A DNA stretch of 64,000 nt from contig NZ_JBDOQU010000008.1 in NCBI RefSeq assembly GCF_039839375.1, positions 112,830 to 176,829 on the forward strand, written 5' to 3'. Position numbers and translations under genes: made by a program. Numbering within the stretch: the first letter of the stretch is position 1; every line of letters starts with the position of its first letter. Below, in pieces: positions 25,532 through 33,709 of the stretch. A model generated the notes under the pieces. The model was not told where the DNA came from. It ran no database searches and saw only the letters and a list, made by a program, of their open reading frames with translations. This DNA comes from JBDOQU01 sp039839375 (GTDB taxonomy: Bacteria; Pseudomonadota; Alphaproteobacteria; DSM-16000; Inquilinaceae).

Positions 25532-25933
25532 ATGTACAGCCTGAACGTCCGCGACCATTTCATGATCGCCCACAGCTTCAAGGGCGCGATCTTCGGTCCC
25601 GCCCAAAAGCTCCACGGCGCGACCTATGTCGTGGACGTGACCTTCCGCCGGCGGGAACTGGACCCGGACGGGCTGGTGATCGACATCGGGGCGGCCTCGG
25701 CGGCGGTGAAGCGCATCCTGGACGATCTCAACTACCGCAATCTGGACGAGGAGCCGGCGTTCGACGGCCGGAACACCACGACGGAGTTCCTGGCGAAGAC
25801 GATCTTCGACCGCGTGGCGGCGGCCATCGCGGCGGGGGAGTTGGGGGAGAACGCCGACGGCGTCGCGGCGCTGAAGGTCAGCCTGAACGAAAGCCATGTC
25901 GCCTCGGCCGCCTATGAGGCCGGCATCCGGTGA
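25532..25933 (+). CDS. 6-carboxytetrahydropterin synthase (QueD/PTPS)-family homologue with altered active site
   Basis: 133 residues with the T-fold of QueD. Aligned by eye to E. coli QueD, the first zinc His (H14, in MIAHSF) and second (H28, LHG) are kept, but the third is Ala (HGH became HGA30), the catalytic Cys position is Ala24, and the LDH catalytic pair is LNY (Asp to Asn67, His to Tyr68). The pterin-anchoring Glu survives in SLNESHV. It may bind a pterin or related ring without normal QueD chemistry. GGAAAGG precedes the ATG, 17 bp after the dehydrogenase; it overlaps the next gene by 4 bp. Confidence 0.88.
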   Translation: MYSLNVRDHFMIAHSFKGAIFGPAQKLHGATYVVDVTFRRRELDPDGLVIDIGAASAAVKRILDDLNYRNLDEEPAFDGRNTTTEFLAKTIFDRVAAAIAAGELGENADGVAALKVSLNESHVASAAYEAGIR

Positions 25934-26952
25934 TCCATTTCCTGATCCCCGGTGATCCGGAGATTCGCACAGGCGGCTATGGCTACGACCGTCGCATGGC
26001 GAGCGAGCTTCGGCGTCTGGGGCTGGCGGTGACGATCCATCGGCTGGACGATCGGTTCCCCCGGCCCGACGGGCGCGGGATCGACCACGCAGAGGAGGTG
26101 TTCGGTGGCCTGCCCAATGGGTCGCTGGCGCTGGTCGACGGGCTGGCCTTCGGCGCGCTGCCGGCGGTCGCGGCGCGCCATGCCGGACGGTTGCGGCTGG
26201 CGGCGCTGGTCCACCATCCGCTGGCGCTGGAGACGGGGCTGGACGAGGCGGAGCGGCAGAGGCTGGCGGAGAGCGAGCGGTCGGCCCTTGCAGTCGCCGG
26301 GCGCGTGATCGCGACCAGCCCGACCACCGCCCGGACATTGACGGCGGATTACGGCGTGCCGTCCGTACGGATCGCGGTCGTGGAGCCGGGCCTGGACCCG
26401 CGCCCGCTGGCGTCCGGCGGTGGCGGAACGCCCCGGCTGCTGTGCGTCGGGACGCTGACGCCGCGCAAGGGGCACGACCTGCTGATCGCGGCGCTGGCCG
26501 GGCTCGCTGACCTGCCCTGGACGCTGGATGTCGCGGGATCGACGGAGCGCGATCCGGCGACGGCCGACGCCGTCCGGGCCGCCGTCGCGGCGGCGGGGCT
26601 GGCGGATCGGATCCGGCTGCATGGCGAGGTCGCGGACGATGCGCTGGACGCGCTCTACCGACGCGCCGACCTGTTCGTCCTGGCTTCCCGCCATGAGGGC
26701 TACGGCATGGTGCTGACCGAGGCGCTGGCCTATGGGCTGCCGATCGTGGCGACGGATGTCGGCGCGGTGCGGGAAACGGTGGGGCCTGACGCCGCGCTGC
26801 TGGTCCCGCCGGAGGCCGAGGCGCTGAGCGATGCGATTGGAACGGCGCTTCGCGATCTGGAGCCGCTTCGGCGAGGCGCCCTTGCCGCGCGCGAGCGGCT
26901 GACCGGATGGCCGGAGGCGGCGGCGCGGCTGGCGGCGGAGCTGGAACGATGA
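25930..26952 (+). CDS. Glycosyltransferase family 4
   Basis: 340-residue GT-B enzyme. The C-terminal half has PRLLCVGTLTPRKGHDLLIAAL, and the retaining GT4 signature ASRHEGYGMVLTEALAYGLPIVATDVGAV with the EX7E pair. The N-terminus GDPEIRTGGYGYDRRMASEL is a standard acceptor-domain opening. It starts with GTG that overlaps the PTPS-homologue stop (GTGA) and ends by overlapping the methyltransferase ATG, so three genes are translationally coupled. GT4 enzymes glucosylate tetrahydrobiopterin in cyanobacteria, so a pterin-like acceptor is plausible (inference). Confidence 0.92.
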   Translation: MIHFLIPGDPEIRTGGYGYDRRMASELRRLGLAVTIHRLDDRFPRPDGRGIDHAEEVFGGLPNGSLALVDGLAFGALPAVAARHAGRLRLAALVHHPLALETGLDEAERQRLAESERSALAVAGRVIATSPTTARTLTADYGVPSVRIAVVEPGLDPRPLASGGGGTPRLLCVGTLTPRKGHDLLIAALAGLADLPWTLDVAGSTERDPATADAVRAAVAAAGLADRIRLHGEVADDALDALYRRADLFVLASRHEGYGMVLTEALAYGLPIVATDVGAVRETVGPDAALLVPPEAEALSDAIGTALRDLEPLRRGALAARERLTGWPEAAARLAAELER

Positions 26953-27773
26953 GCGGGTTTGACGAAAGCTGGCTCACGCTGCGGGAGCCTTACGACCATC
27001 GGGCGCGGTCGGGGCCGGTCGAGGATGCGGTGAAGGGCTGGGCCGCCGGGAGGCCGATGGTGCGGGTGCTGGACCTTGGCGGCGGCACGGGTTCCAACCT
27101 GCGCCGCTTGGCCCCTGCCCTGCCGATGCCGCAGCGATGGACGATCCTGGACCATGACGAGGCGCTGCTGGCGGCCATCCCCGCCCGGCTGTCCCGCTGG
27201 GCGGCCGATCGGGATGCGACGTTGAGCGGCGGCAGGATCGCCGGCGGCGGGCTGGACATTGAGGTCGCGGCCCTGCGATGCGACCTGACGGGCGACCTGC
27301 CGCTGGCCGGCCACGACCTGGTTACCGGAAGCGCGCTGCTGGATCTCGTCTCCGCCGGCTGGGCCGACAGGCTGATGGACAGCGTAGGACAGGCGCAGTT
27401 CTGGACGCTGAATGTCGACGGGCGGGTGGAATGGTCGCCGGGCGATCCGGATGACGACCAGGTCATGGAACTGGTCCGCAGGCACCAGTGCGGCGACAAG
27501 GGGTTCGGCCCGGCGCTGGGCGGGCAGGCAATCGACCATATGGAAGCCGGGCTTCGGAAGCGCGGCGCGACCGTTACGACGGGACAGAGCGACTGGGTTC
27601 TCGGGCCCGGCGACGAGGCGATCCAGCGGGCGCTTCTGGTGGGCTACGCCGACGCCGCGACGGCGGTGGAGTCGGACGAGGCTGTCGAGCGCTGGCGGAA
27701 GCGCCGCCTGTCATGGATCGAAGCCGGCCGGTCCGGCCTCATTGTCGGGCACTGCGACCTGTTCGCCTGCTGA
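26949..27773 (+). CDS. Class I SAM-dependent methyltransferase
   Basis: 274 residues with the Rossmann-type SAM site VRVLDLGGGTGSNLRRLAP (about 38-56), acidic ILDHDEALL at the end of strand 2 and LVTGSALLDLVSAGW as motif post-I/II. The ATG overlaps the GT4 stop (ATGA). The acceptor is unknown. Its last 63 bp overlap, on the opposite strand, the end of the RibD-type reductase gene, so transcription of the two converges. It is likely the last gene of the dehydrogenase-PTPS-GT4 operon. Confidence 0.88.
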   Translation: MSGFDESWLTLREPYDHRARSGPVEDAVKGWAAGRPMVRVLDLGGGTGSNLRRLAPALPMPQRWTILDHDEALLAAIPARLSRWAADRDATLSGGRIAGGGLDIEVAALRCDLTGDLPLAGHDLVTGSALLDLVSAGWADRLMDSVGQAQFWTLNVDGRVEWSPGDPDDDQVMELVRRHQCGDKGFGPALGGQAIDHMEAGLRKRGATVTTGQSDWVLGPGDEAIQRALLVGYADAATAVESDEAVERWRKRRLSWIEAGRSGLIVGHCDLFAC

Positions 27774-28514
27774 GCGGGGCTTCAGGTCGCAGTCGAACAG
27801 GACGTCGCGGCCCATCGGGAAGATGCGGCAGGGCGGGCGCAGCGCGTCGGCGAGGTCGTCGACCGGCGGCAGGATGATGCCGGGACGGCCGGAGCCTATG
27901 ATGAGCGGGGCTACGGCGACATGCAGCCGGTCGAGACATCCGGCCTCAAGAAAGGCGGAAACCGTGCGGCCGCCGCCCTCCACGAAGATGCGGCGCAGGC
28001 CGCGCGCGGCCAGCAGATCGAGGATGGCGGCCGGATCGGCCTCCGTCATGGCGACCGTCTCCACCCCCGACGGCGCAGCCGGCGCCGCGCCGCCCTTGTG
28101 CAGCCAGAGCGTTGGCGCGGCCCCGTCGGTGAAGATGCTGTGGCTGGCGGAGAGCGCGCCCCGCCGGTCCAGCACCACGCGGACGGGGTTGCGGCCGGCG
28201 ACATGGCGGACGGTCAGCCGGGGGTCGTCATGGGCGACTGTGCCGGCCCCGACCAGAACGGCGTCGGCCAGCGCCCGCAGGCGGTGGAGATGGACGATGT
28301 TCTCCCGCCCCGTGACGTAGTGCGACCGGCCGGCGGCGGTGGCGATGAAGCCGTCGAGACTCTGGCCCAGATGGCCGACCGTGAAGGCCTCGGCGGCGAA
28401 GGGCGCGTAGAGGGCGAGCGCCCGCTGCTCCTCCGGCGACAGGCCGTCGCCCCCGGCGGTCGGGTCGGGAACATTCCGATCCAGCAATCGTTGCCAAAGT
28501 TCGTCGCGCATCAT
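27711..28514 (-). CDS. Stand-alone RibD-C-type (dihydrofolate-reductase fold) reductase
   Basis: 267 residues matching only the reductase half of RibD: GQSLDGFIATAAGRSHYVTG near 50-70, LHRLRALADAVLVGAGTVAHDDPRLTVR, and the NADPH site IFVEGGGRTVSAFLEAG. There is no deaminase domain; instead a 40-residue N-terminal extension precedes the reductase. RibD-C proteins reduce the ribosyl group of pyrimidine intermediates, and relatives reduce pterins. It faces the methyltransferase and lies between it and a GTP cyclohydrolase II, implying a role in the same pathway. Confidence 0.9.
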   Translation of the reverse strand: MMRDELWQRLLDRNVPDPTAGGDGLSPEEQRALALYAPFAAEAFTVGHLGQSLDGFIATAAGRSHYVTGRENIVHLHRLRALADAVLVGAGTVAHDDPRLTVRHVAGRNPVRVVLDRRGALSASHSIFTDGAAPTLWLHKGGAAPAAPSGVETVAMTEADPAAILDLLAARGLRRIFVEGGGRTVSAFLEAGCLDRLHVAVAPLIIGSGRPGIILPPVDDLADALRPPCRIFPMGRDVLFDCDLKPRSAGEQVAVPDNEAGPAGFDP

Positions 28515-28600
28515 CCAGTTCCATCCCCCTTGAGCGACCGTCGTTCAGATTTAGTCTTTCTGCAACCGCACCCGTGAGCCGATCAGGAGACTTCGCAGCC

Positions 28601-29734
28601 ATGTCATACCTACCGCTTGTGGATCATGGCGGCGTCAACGGCGATTCCGGCTCGCTGGCGGTCGACCGGGCGATGACGGACCTTCGGCGCGGACGGGCGA
28701 TCCTGGTGGAGGATGGCGAGACGGGAATGCTGGCGGCCGCGATCGAGACGGCGGCGGAGCCGCTGCTGCGCCGCATGGCCGCGCTTGCCGGCATGGCCCC
28801 TTCGCTGGCGATCACAGCCGACCGCGCGGCGGCGCTGGGTCTGGGCATCGGGAACATGCTGATCCGGCCGCCCCGCACGATCGACATCGGCTGGATGCGC
28901 CGGGTTGGCTACGGCGCGCCGGCCGATCTTCCCGAGACCGTCGCGCCCGAAGCCGCGCCGCCGGCCGCCGAGGCGGCGCTGGATCTCGCTAAGCAGGCGC
29001 ATCTGCTGCCGGCGCTGGCGGTCGCGCCGATCGATGCGGAGCGGCGGGCCATGGCCGACGCGCTGCGCGAAACCGGCGATCTGCTGTCCGTCAAGGCGCG
29101 CGACGCGCTGGCCCGGCCGGCGCAGGAGGCCCGCGCGCTGGCCCGTGTCGGCGAGGCGTCCGTGCCGCTCGGCGACTGCGAGCAGGCGCGGTTCATCGTG
29201 TTCCGCGCGGCCGACGGGGTGACCGAGCATGTCGCGATCCTGGTCGGGGAGCCGGATGGCGGCCCGCCGCTCGCGCGGCTTCATTCCGCCTGCCTGACCG
29301 GCGATCTGTTCGGCAGCCTGCGCTGCGATTGCGGGGAGCAGCTTCGCCTCGCCATCCGGTCGATCGCGGCCGGCGGCTGGGGGGTGCTGTTGTACCTCGC
29401 GCAGGAGGGGCGCGGCATCGGCCTGGCCAACAAGATGCGGGCCTATCACCTTCAGGACACCGGGCTGGACACGATCGACGCCGACCGGATGCTGGGCTTC
29501 GGCGCGGACGAGCGGCGCTACGGCGTGGCGGTCGCCATGCTGCGGCAGCTCGGCATCGACCGGGTGCGGCTGATGACCAACAATCCCGGCAAGCTGAGCG
29601 CGCTGGCCGATAGCGGCATCGCGATTGTGGAGCGGGTGCCGCTGCTGGGCGCAATCAACCCGCACAACCGGCGCTACCTGACCGCCAAGGCGGAACGCGC
29701 CGGCCATGTCCTGGACGAGGCGCCGGGCTTCTGA
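28601..29734 (+). CDS. ribA: GTP cyclohydrolase II with degenerate DHBP-synthase-like N-terminus
   Basis: 377 residues from the ATG at 28601. The C-terminal 210 residues are a complete RibA: zinc cysteines in HSACLTGDLFGSLRCDCG, GTP/catalytic QEGRGIGLANKMRAY, and TNNPGKLSAL, so GTP should be opened to the diaminopyrimidine. The N-terminal 160 residues resemble RibB in outline (VDRAMTDLRRGRAILVEDG) but lack the acidic RENEGD metal loop, so DHBP synthase activity is not expected. It diverges from the RibD-C reductase by 86 bp; together they may feed the adjoining cluster rather than riboflavin. Confidence 0.92.
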   Translation: MSYLPLVDHGGVNGDSGSLAVDRAMTDLRRGRAILVEDGETGMLAAAIETAAEPLLRRMAALAGMAPSLAITADRAAALGLGIGNMLIRPPRTIDIGWMRRVGYGAPADLPETVAPEAAPPAAEAALDLAKQAHLLPALAVAPIDAERRAMADALRETGDLLSVKARDALARPAQEARALARVGEASVPLGDCEQARFIVFRAADGVTEHVAILVGEPDGGPPLARLHSACLTGDLFGSLRCDCGEQLRLAIRSIAAGGWGVLLYLAQEGRGIGLANKMRAYHLQDTGLDTIDADRMLGFGADERRYGVAVAMLRQLGIDRVRLMTNNPGKLSALADSGIAIVERVPLLGAINPHNRRYLTAKAERAGHVLDEAPGF

Positions 29735-29769
29735 CCGGGTCGGAGCGCGAAGGCCGTTCCGGCAAGGCG

Positions 29770-29799
29770 CCTGGATCCCGGACCAAGTCCGGGATGACG
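29770..29799. repeat. Dispersed palindrome, family B (short form)
   Basis: GGATCCCGGACCAAGTCCGGGATGAC, an imperfect palindrome of the same family as the copies near 41.9, 51.6-51.9, 55.3 and 63.7 kb. It lies between the convergent ribA and guaB genes and can fold on either transcript. Confidence 0.75.
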
Positions 29800-29810
29800 G
29801 CGCTTATCGG

Positions 29811-31283
29811 CTACCCCGAATAGCGGTAGTTCGGGGCTTCCTGGGTGACGGTGATGTCGTGGACGTGGCTTTCGCGCAGGCCGGCGTTGGTGATGCGGAC
29901 GAAATCGCAATTGGTCTGCATGTCGGCGATGGTGGCGTTGCCGGTATAGCCCATCGCCGCCTTCAGCCCGCCGACGAGCTGGTGGATGACGTTGGCGATC
30001 GGCCCCTTGTAGGGCACCCGTCCCTCCACGCCTTCGGGCACCAGCTTCAGCGAATCCGACACCTCCTGCTGGAAGTAGCGGTCGGCCGAGCCGCGCGCCA
30101 TGGCGCCGACGGAACCCATGCCCCGGTAGGTCTTGTAGGAGCGGCCCTGATAGAGCACGACCTCGCCCGGCGCCTCGTCCGTGCCGGCGAAGAGGGAGCC
30201 GAGCATGGCGCAGTCCGCGCCTGCCGCGATGGCCTTGGCGAGATCGCCGGAATATTTGATGCCGCCATCGGCGATGGCCGGAACGCCGGCCTTGTGCGCG
30301 GCCTCCGCCGCCTCCATCACGGCCGTCAATTGCGGCACGCCGACGCCGGCGACGATCCGCGTGGTGCAGATGGAGCCGGGGCCGATGCCGATCTTGATGG
30401 CGTCCGCGCCGGCATCGATCAGCGCCTTGGCGGCGTCGGCCGTGGCGACGTTGCCGGCGACGATCTGGGTGTAGTTGGAGAGCCGCCGCGCCTTGGCGAC
30501 GGAGCCCAGCACGCCTTCGGAATGGCCGTGGGCGGTGTCGATCACCAGCACGTCGACCCCGGCGTCGAACAGCGCCTCCGCCCGGCCCAGCCCCTTGTCG
30601 CCGGTGCCGGTGGCGGCGGCGACGCGCAGCCGGCCATGTTCGTCCTTGCAGGCGCGGGGGTGAAGCTGCGCCTTCTCGATATCCTTGACGGTGACGAGGC
30701 CGACGCAGCGGAAGGATTCATCGACGACGATCAGCTTCTCGATCCGGTGGGTGTGGAGCAGGCGCTTGGCCTCATCCTTGTCGACGCCGGCCTGGACCGT
30801 GATCAGCTTCTCCTTCGTCATCAGCTCGCTGACCGGTTGGGTCGGGTTGGAGGCGAAGCGCACGTCGCGGTTGGTCAGGATGCCGACCAGCCGCCCCGGC
30901 CCCGCGCCGTTCCCTTCCGTCACCGGAATGCCGGAGATGCCGTGCCGGGCCATCAGCGCCAGCGCGTCGGCCAGCGTCGCGGTCGGCGCGATGGTGATCG
31001 GGTTGACGACCATGCCGCTTTCGAACCGCTTGACCTTGCGCACCTCCTCCGCCTGGCGCTCGATGTCCAGGTTGCGGTGGACGACGCCCATGCCGCCCGC
31101 CTGCGCCATGGCGATGGCGAGAGCGCTTTCGGTCACCGTGTCCATCGCCGCCGACAGGAGCGGAATGCCCAGCCGGATCGACTTCGTCAGCCGGGTCGAG
31201 ACATCGGCGTCGGACGGCAGGACGGCGGAGGATGCCGGCTGCAGCAGAACGTCGTCAAAGGTGAAGGCTTCGCGAATTTCCAT
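29811..31283 (-). CDS. guaB: Inosine-5'-monophosphate dehydrogenase
   Basis: 490-residue NAD-dependent enzyme converting IMP to XMP, the committed step of GMP synthesis. The start MEIREAFTFDDVLLQPASS fixes the ATG at 31283; the two CBS modules lie at about 95-205; the catalytic Cys loop is GPGSICTTRIVAGVGVPQ; GMGSVGAMARGSADRYF is the flap region and the C-terminus ESHVHDITVTQEAPNYR is standard. It lies alone between ribA and the host-attachment gene. A GC-rich leader of about 200 bp precedes it. Confidence 0.97.
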   Translation of the reverse strand: MEIREAFTFDDVLLQPASSAVLPSDADVSTRLTKSIRLGIPLLSAAMDTVTESALAIAMAQAGGMGVVHRNLDIERQAEEVRKVKRFESGMVVNPITIAPTATLADALALMARHGISGIPVTEGNGAGPGRLVGILTNRDVRFASNPTQPVSELMTKEKLITVQAGVDKDEAKRLLHTHRIEKLIVVDESFRCVGLVTVKDIEKAQLHPRACKDEHGRLRVAAATGTGDKGLGRAEALFDAGVDVLVIDTAHGHSEGVLGSVAKARRLSNYTQIVAGNVATADAAKALIDAGADAIKIGIGPGSICTTRIVAGVGVPQLTAVMEAAEAAHKAGVPAIADGGIKYSGDLAKAIAAGADCAMLGSLFAGTDEAPGEVVLYQGRSYKTYRGMGSVGAMARGSADRYFQQEVSDSLKLVPEGVEGRVPYKGPIANVIHQLVGGLKAAMGYTGNATIADMQTNCDFVRITNAGLRESHVHDITVTQEAPNYRYSG

Positions 31284-31520
31284 GAGGCGTGGCCCATATA
31301 TCGGCGTCGGGGAAATTCGCCGCACTATACCCATGGTCTCCCCCGGAACAAGGCGACAGTTTCGCAAGGCCGCCATGTGGCCGGCCATGTGACCCCTTTT
31401 CCCGCGCCGAATGGTCACGGAAGGTCGATGGAGCGTTGCGGCGGTCCGGGACGTTTGTCGAGGAGAGCCCCGGATCGTGCGCGGTCCGGATGCCCCTACT
31501 GATTTTCCATGGAGGACCCC

Positions 31521-31970
31521 ATGCCCGTCGGGCACACCACCTGGATCGTCGTCGCGGATGGCGGCAAGGCGCTTTTCCTGCAGAATCGCGGCGTCGGAAA
31601 AGGCCTGTCGACGGCCCCGCTGGAGGACATGATTGCGGACAACCCGGCCGATCGCGAACAGGGCACGGACCGGCCGGGCCGGGCCTATTCCAGCGTCGGG
31701 CCGGGCCGCAGCGCCTATGACGAGACGGACTGGCACCGGTTCGGCAAGGAACAGTTCGCCCGCGAGGTCGCCCGCCGGCTGAACGACGCCGCCCAGCGCG
31801 GCCGGTTCGACCGGCTGATCGTGATCGCCCCGCCCCAGGCGCTGGGCGATTTGCGGCAGGAGCTGGACCGGAAGTCGCGCCAGCGGATTCACGCCGAGAT
31901 CCCGAAGGACCTGACCAACCACGACCTGCCCTCGATCGAAAGCCAGATCGGGACGGTGCTGGCGGTGTGA
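31521..31970 (+). CDS. Host-attachment-protein family (BaeRF-type) protein
   Basis: 149 residues of the family named for the Agrobacterium host-attachment protein: TTWIVVADGGKALFLQNRG opens it, and RFDRLIVIAPPQALGDLRQEL followed by EIPKDLTNHDLPSIESQI closes it. The fold resembles an eRF1/archaeal-release-factor domain, so RNA or ribosome association has been suggested for the wider group. GGAGGACCCC precedes the ATG at 31521 and selects it over an in-frame ATG twelve bases upstream. Followed by a family A repeat. Confidence 0.88.
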   Translation: MPVGHTTWIVVADGGKALFLQNRGVGKGLSTAPLEDMIADNPADREQGTDRPGRAYSSVGPGRSAYDETDWHRFGKEQFAREVARRLNDAAQRGRFDRLIVIAPPQALGDLRQELDRKSRQRIHAEIPKDLTNHDLPSIESQIGTVLAV

Positions 31971-31986
31971 GGTGATCGCCGCTCAA

Positions 31987-32092
31987 CCCCCTCACCCTCC
32001 CGCCCCTTCGGGTCGGGTCCCTCCCTCTCCCACGAGGGGAGAGGGTAAGTTGTTAGCCCTCTCCCCTCGTGGGAGAGGGTTGGGTGAGGGGG
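31987..32092. repeat. Dispersed palindromic repeat, family A (copy 2)
   Basis: 106 bp almost identical to copy 1 at 16.7 kb, including the CCCCTTCGGGTCGGG variable module and the AAGTTGTTAG linker. A T6 run follows (GGTGGTTTTTTCC), so it could terminate the host-attachment gene. It fills the gap to the convergent gene at 32130. Confidence 0.9.
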
Positions 32093-32129
32093 TGGTTTTT
32101 TCCGCGTCATCATTTGTCATCATTCGTCA

Positions 32130-33011
32130 TCATTTCGGCGGGCCGATGAGGTGGGGGAGGCCGGCCTGGGTGAGGAGGGCGCGGTCGCGGGCGGCTTCAG
32201 AGCTATCGTCCAGGACCTGCCGCCGATGGCCGGGCGTGAAACGGTAGAAGATGTCCTCATCCTCCTGCGGATGAGGGCCGATCCCGTCCCAGGGCCGGCC
32301 GTCGGGAAACGTCGTCGGAGGGTCGCAGCGCAGGCCATGCTGCCGGTGAAGCTCCTTGTAGAAAGCGAGGGTCTCGCGTTCGTCGGGCGTGATGTCCTCC
32401 GGCTCGGCGACGGGAGCCTCGGCCGCCTCTCCGCCATTCCCACCTTCGTCCTCGTCGCGGAGCTGATAGTTGGGGCCATGGATTTCCTCCAGTTCACGGG
32501 TCATGAAGTCCCACGCATTCAGGGAACCATGGGGGTTGTCCGGTTCCTGACAGTCCCGCTCCTGCCGGGCGGCGCGGCGGCGCGCCCGCCGTTCGGCGCT
32601 TTCATGGGCGTCCAGCAGCCCGTCGGCGGGCTGGAGCGCGGCGTGGGCGATCTCCGGCAGATGGTGGGCGAACAAGCCGTTCAGCCGGGCGAGCAGACCC
32701 GCCGCCTTCAGCACGAGATCCAGCTTCCCCTTCTCCCGCGCGGCGTCCAGCGTTTCCCGGACGATGGACGTCAGTTCCGCGACCTCGCGGTTGCGCGTCT
32801 CGCGCATACCCTCCCGCAACTCCTCGATCCGCGTTCGCACATCGTCGAGATTGAGCAGCCGGCAGGCCTGGTTGCGGACGCTGCCCGGCGCATAACCGGC
32901 GGCCCGCGCCGCCGAGGCGGCCGACGCGCCATGCGCCACCGCCTGACAGAACGCCTCCTGCCGGGGCGTCAATTTGGCCGCGACATCTTCCGGTTCATAG
33001 CTCTCTTCCAT
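32130..33011 (-). CDS. Terminase-small-subunit-like helix-turn-helix protein (orphan)
   Basis: 293 residues. The first 60 (AAKLTPRQEAFCQAVAHG, then ASAASAARAAGYAPGSVRNQ and a following helix) match the HTH of phage terminase small subunits of the Terminase_2 type. The rest is charged, with a helical stretch (RRARRRAARQERD) and an acidic low-complexity middle (DEDEGGNGGEAAEA). No large terminase, portal or capsid gene is nearby, so this is either a prophage relic or a domesticated DNA-binding protein. GGAGGG lies 8 nt upstream of the ATG at 33011, which decides the start over GTG 9 nt earlier. Confidence 0.7.
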   Translation of the reverse strand: MEESYEPEDVAAKLTPRQEAFCQAVAHGASAASAARAAGYAPGSVRNQACRLLNLDDVRTRIEELREGMRETRNREVAELTSIVRETLDAAREKGKLDLVLKAAGLLARLNGLFAHHLPEIAHAALQPADGLLDAHESAERRARRRAARQERDCQEPDNPHGSLNAWDFMTRELEEIHGPNYQLRDEDEGGNGGEAAEAPVAEPEDITPDERETLAFYKELHRQHGLRCDPPTTFPDGRPWDGIGPHPQEDEDIFYRFTPGHRRQVLDDSSEAARDRALLTQAGLPHLIGPPK

Positions 33012-33193
33012 CGCTCTCACCCTCCATCGAACGAAACAGGAATTAGGAATAATAGCCTATATCTGGAGAATGTAAAGCGGATGATGTATGGCATTTGGCG
33101 CGTCCTCTTCCCACACCCTCTGCTTTGCGACGGTCTTTCTCGAGTCGGGGAAATGGCTTACCGTTCCGGCGTCACAACGAGGGGAGGCAGGGC

Positions 33194-33544
33194 ATGCCCG
33201 ATTTCATGCTGGGGACTGAGGTTACCGATGCCTTTAGGCGGCGCGGCTGGTATTCGGCGTCGGGGGAGCTGTTCTTCGACGGGCGCTATGAGCGGCAGAC
33301 GACGCACCCCCATCTGCATATGCGGGTCAACGGCCAGGGCACGGTCCGCCAGGGCCGGGACGTCAGGATCGCCGTCACCATGCTGGCGTGGAGCGACGGG
33401 CGGCAGGGACGCGGCGGCGGGGGGACCACCTTCATCCGGGAGGGCGAGGTCACGCGGCGGGACTGGAAGCTGTTCATGGCGCGGTGCAATGGCAGCATGG
33501 CCGACGAGTTGGCCTGGGTGATGGATTATTTCGTGAACGGGTGA
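33194..33544 (+). CDS. Hypothetical protein
   Basis: 116 residues, no family recognised. GGGGAGGCAGGGC precedes the ATG, a good ribosome site that selects this start. The sequence has no signal peptide or membrane helix; it contains RRRGWYSASGELFFDGRYER, HLHMRVNGQGTVRQGRDVRI and WKLFMARCNGSMADELAWVM, with a glycine-rich loop (GRGGGGTTF). The pattern of alternating strands suggests a small beta-rich cytoplasmic protein. It is followed by a family A repeat. Confidence 0.65.
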   Translation: MPDFMLGTEVTDAFRRRGWYSASGELFFDGRYERQTTHPHLHMRVNGQGTVRQGRDVRIAVTMLAWSDGRQGRGGGGTTFIREGEVTRRDWKLFMARCNGSMADELAWVMDYFVNG

Positions 33545-33563
33545 GCCGAGGGCTGGCGTTTTG

Positions 33564-33665
33564 CCCCTCACCCTCCCGCTTCGCGGGTCCCTCCCTCTCC
33601 CACAAGTGGGAGAGGATGAAGTTGGTAGCCCTCGCCCCTCCGGGGAGAGGGTTGGGTGAGGGGGG
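33564..33665. repeat. Dispersed palindromic repeat, family A (copy 3)
   Basis: About 100 bp from CCCCTCACCC to GGGTGAGGGGG with CTTCGCGGG as the variable module and internal hairpins around ACAAGT and CCTCCGG. It lies between the hypothetical gene and the convergent GST gene. Confidence 0.88.
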
Positions 33666-33709
33666 TGTCCTGGTTCCGGCGCCGGCCGCAGCCGGATCTC
33701 AGACGCTCA

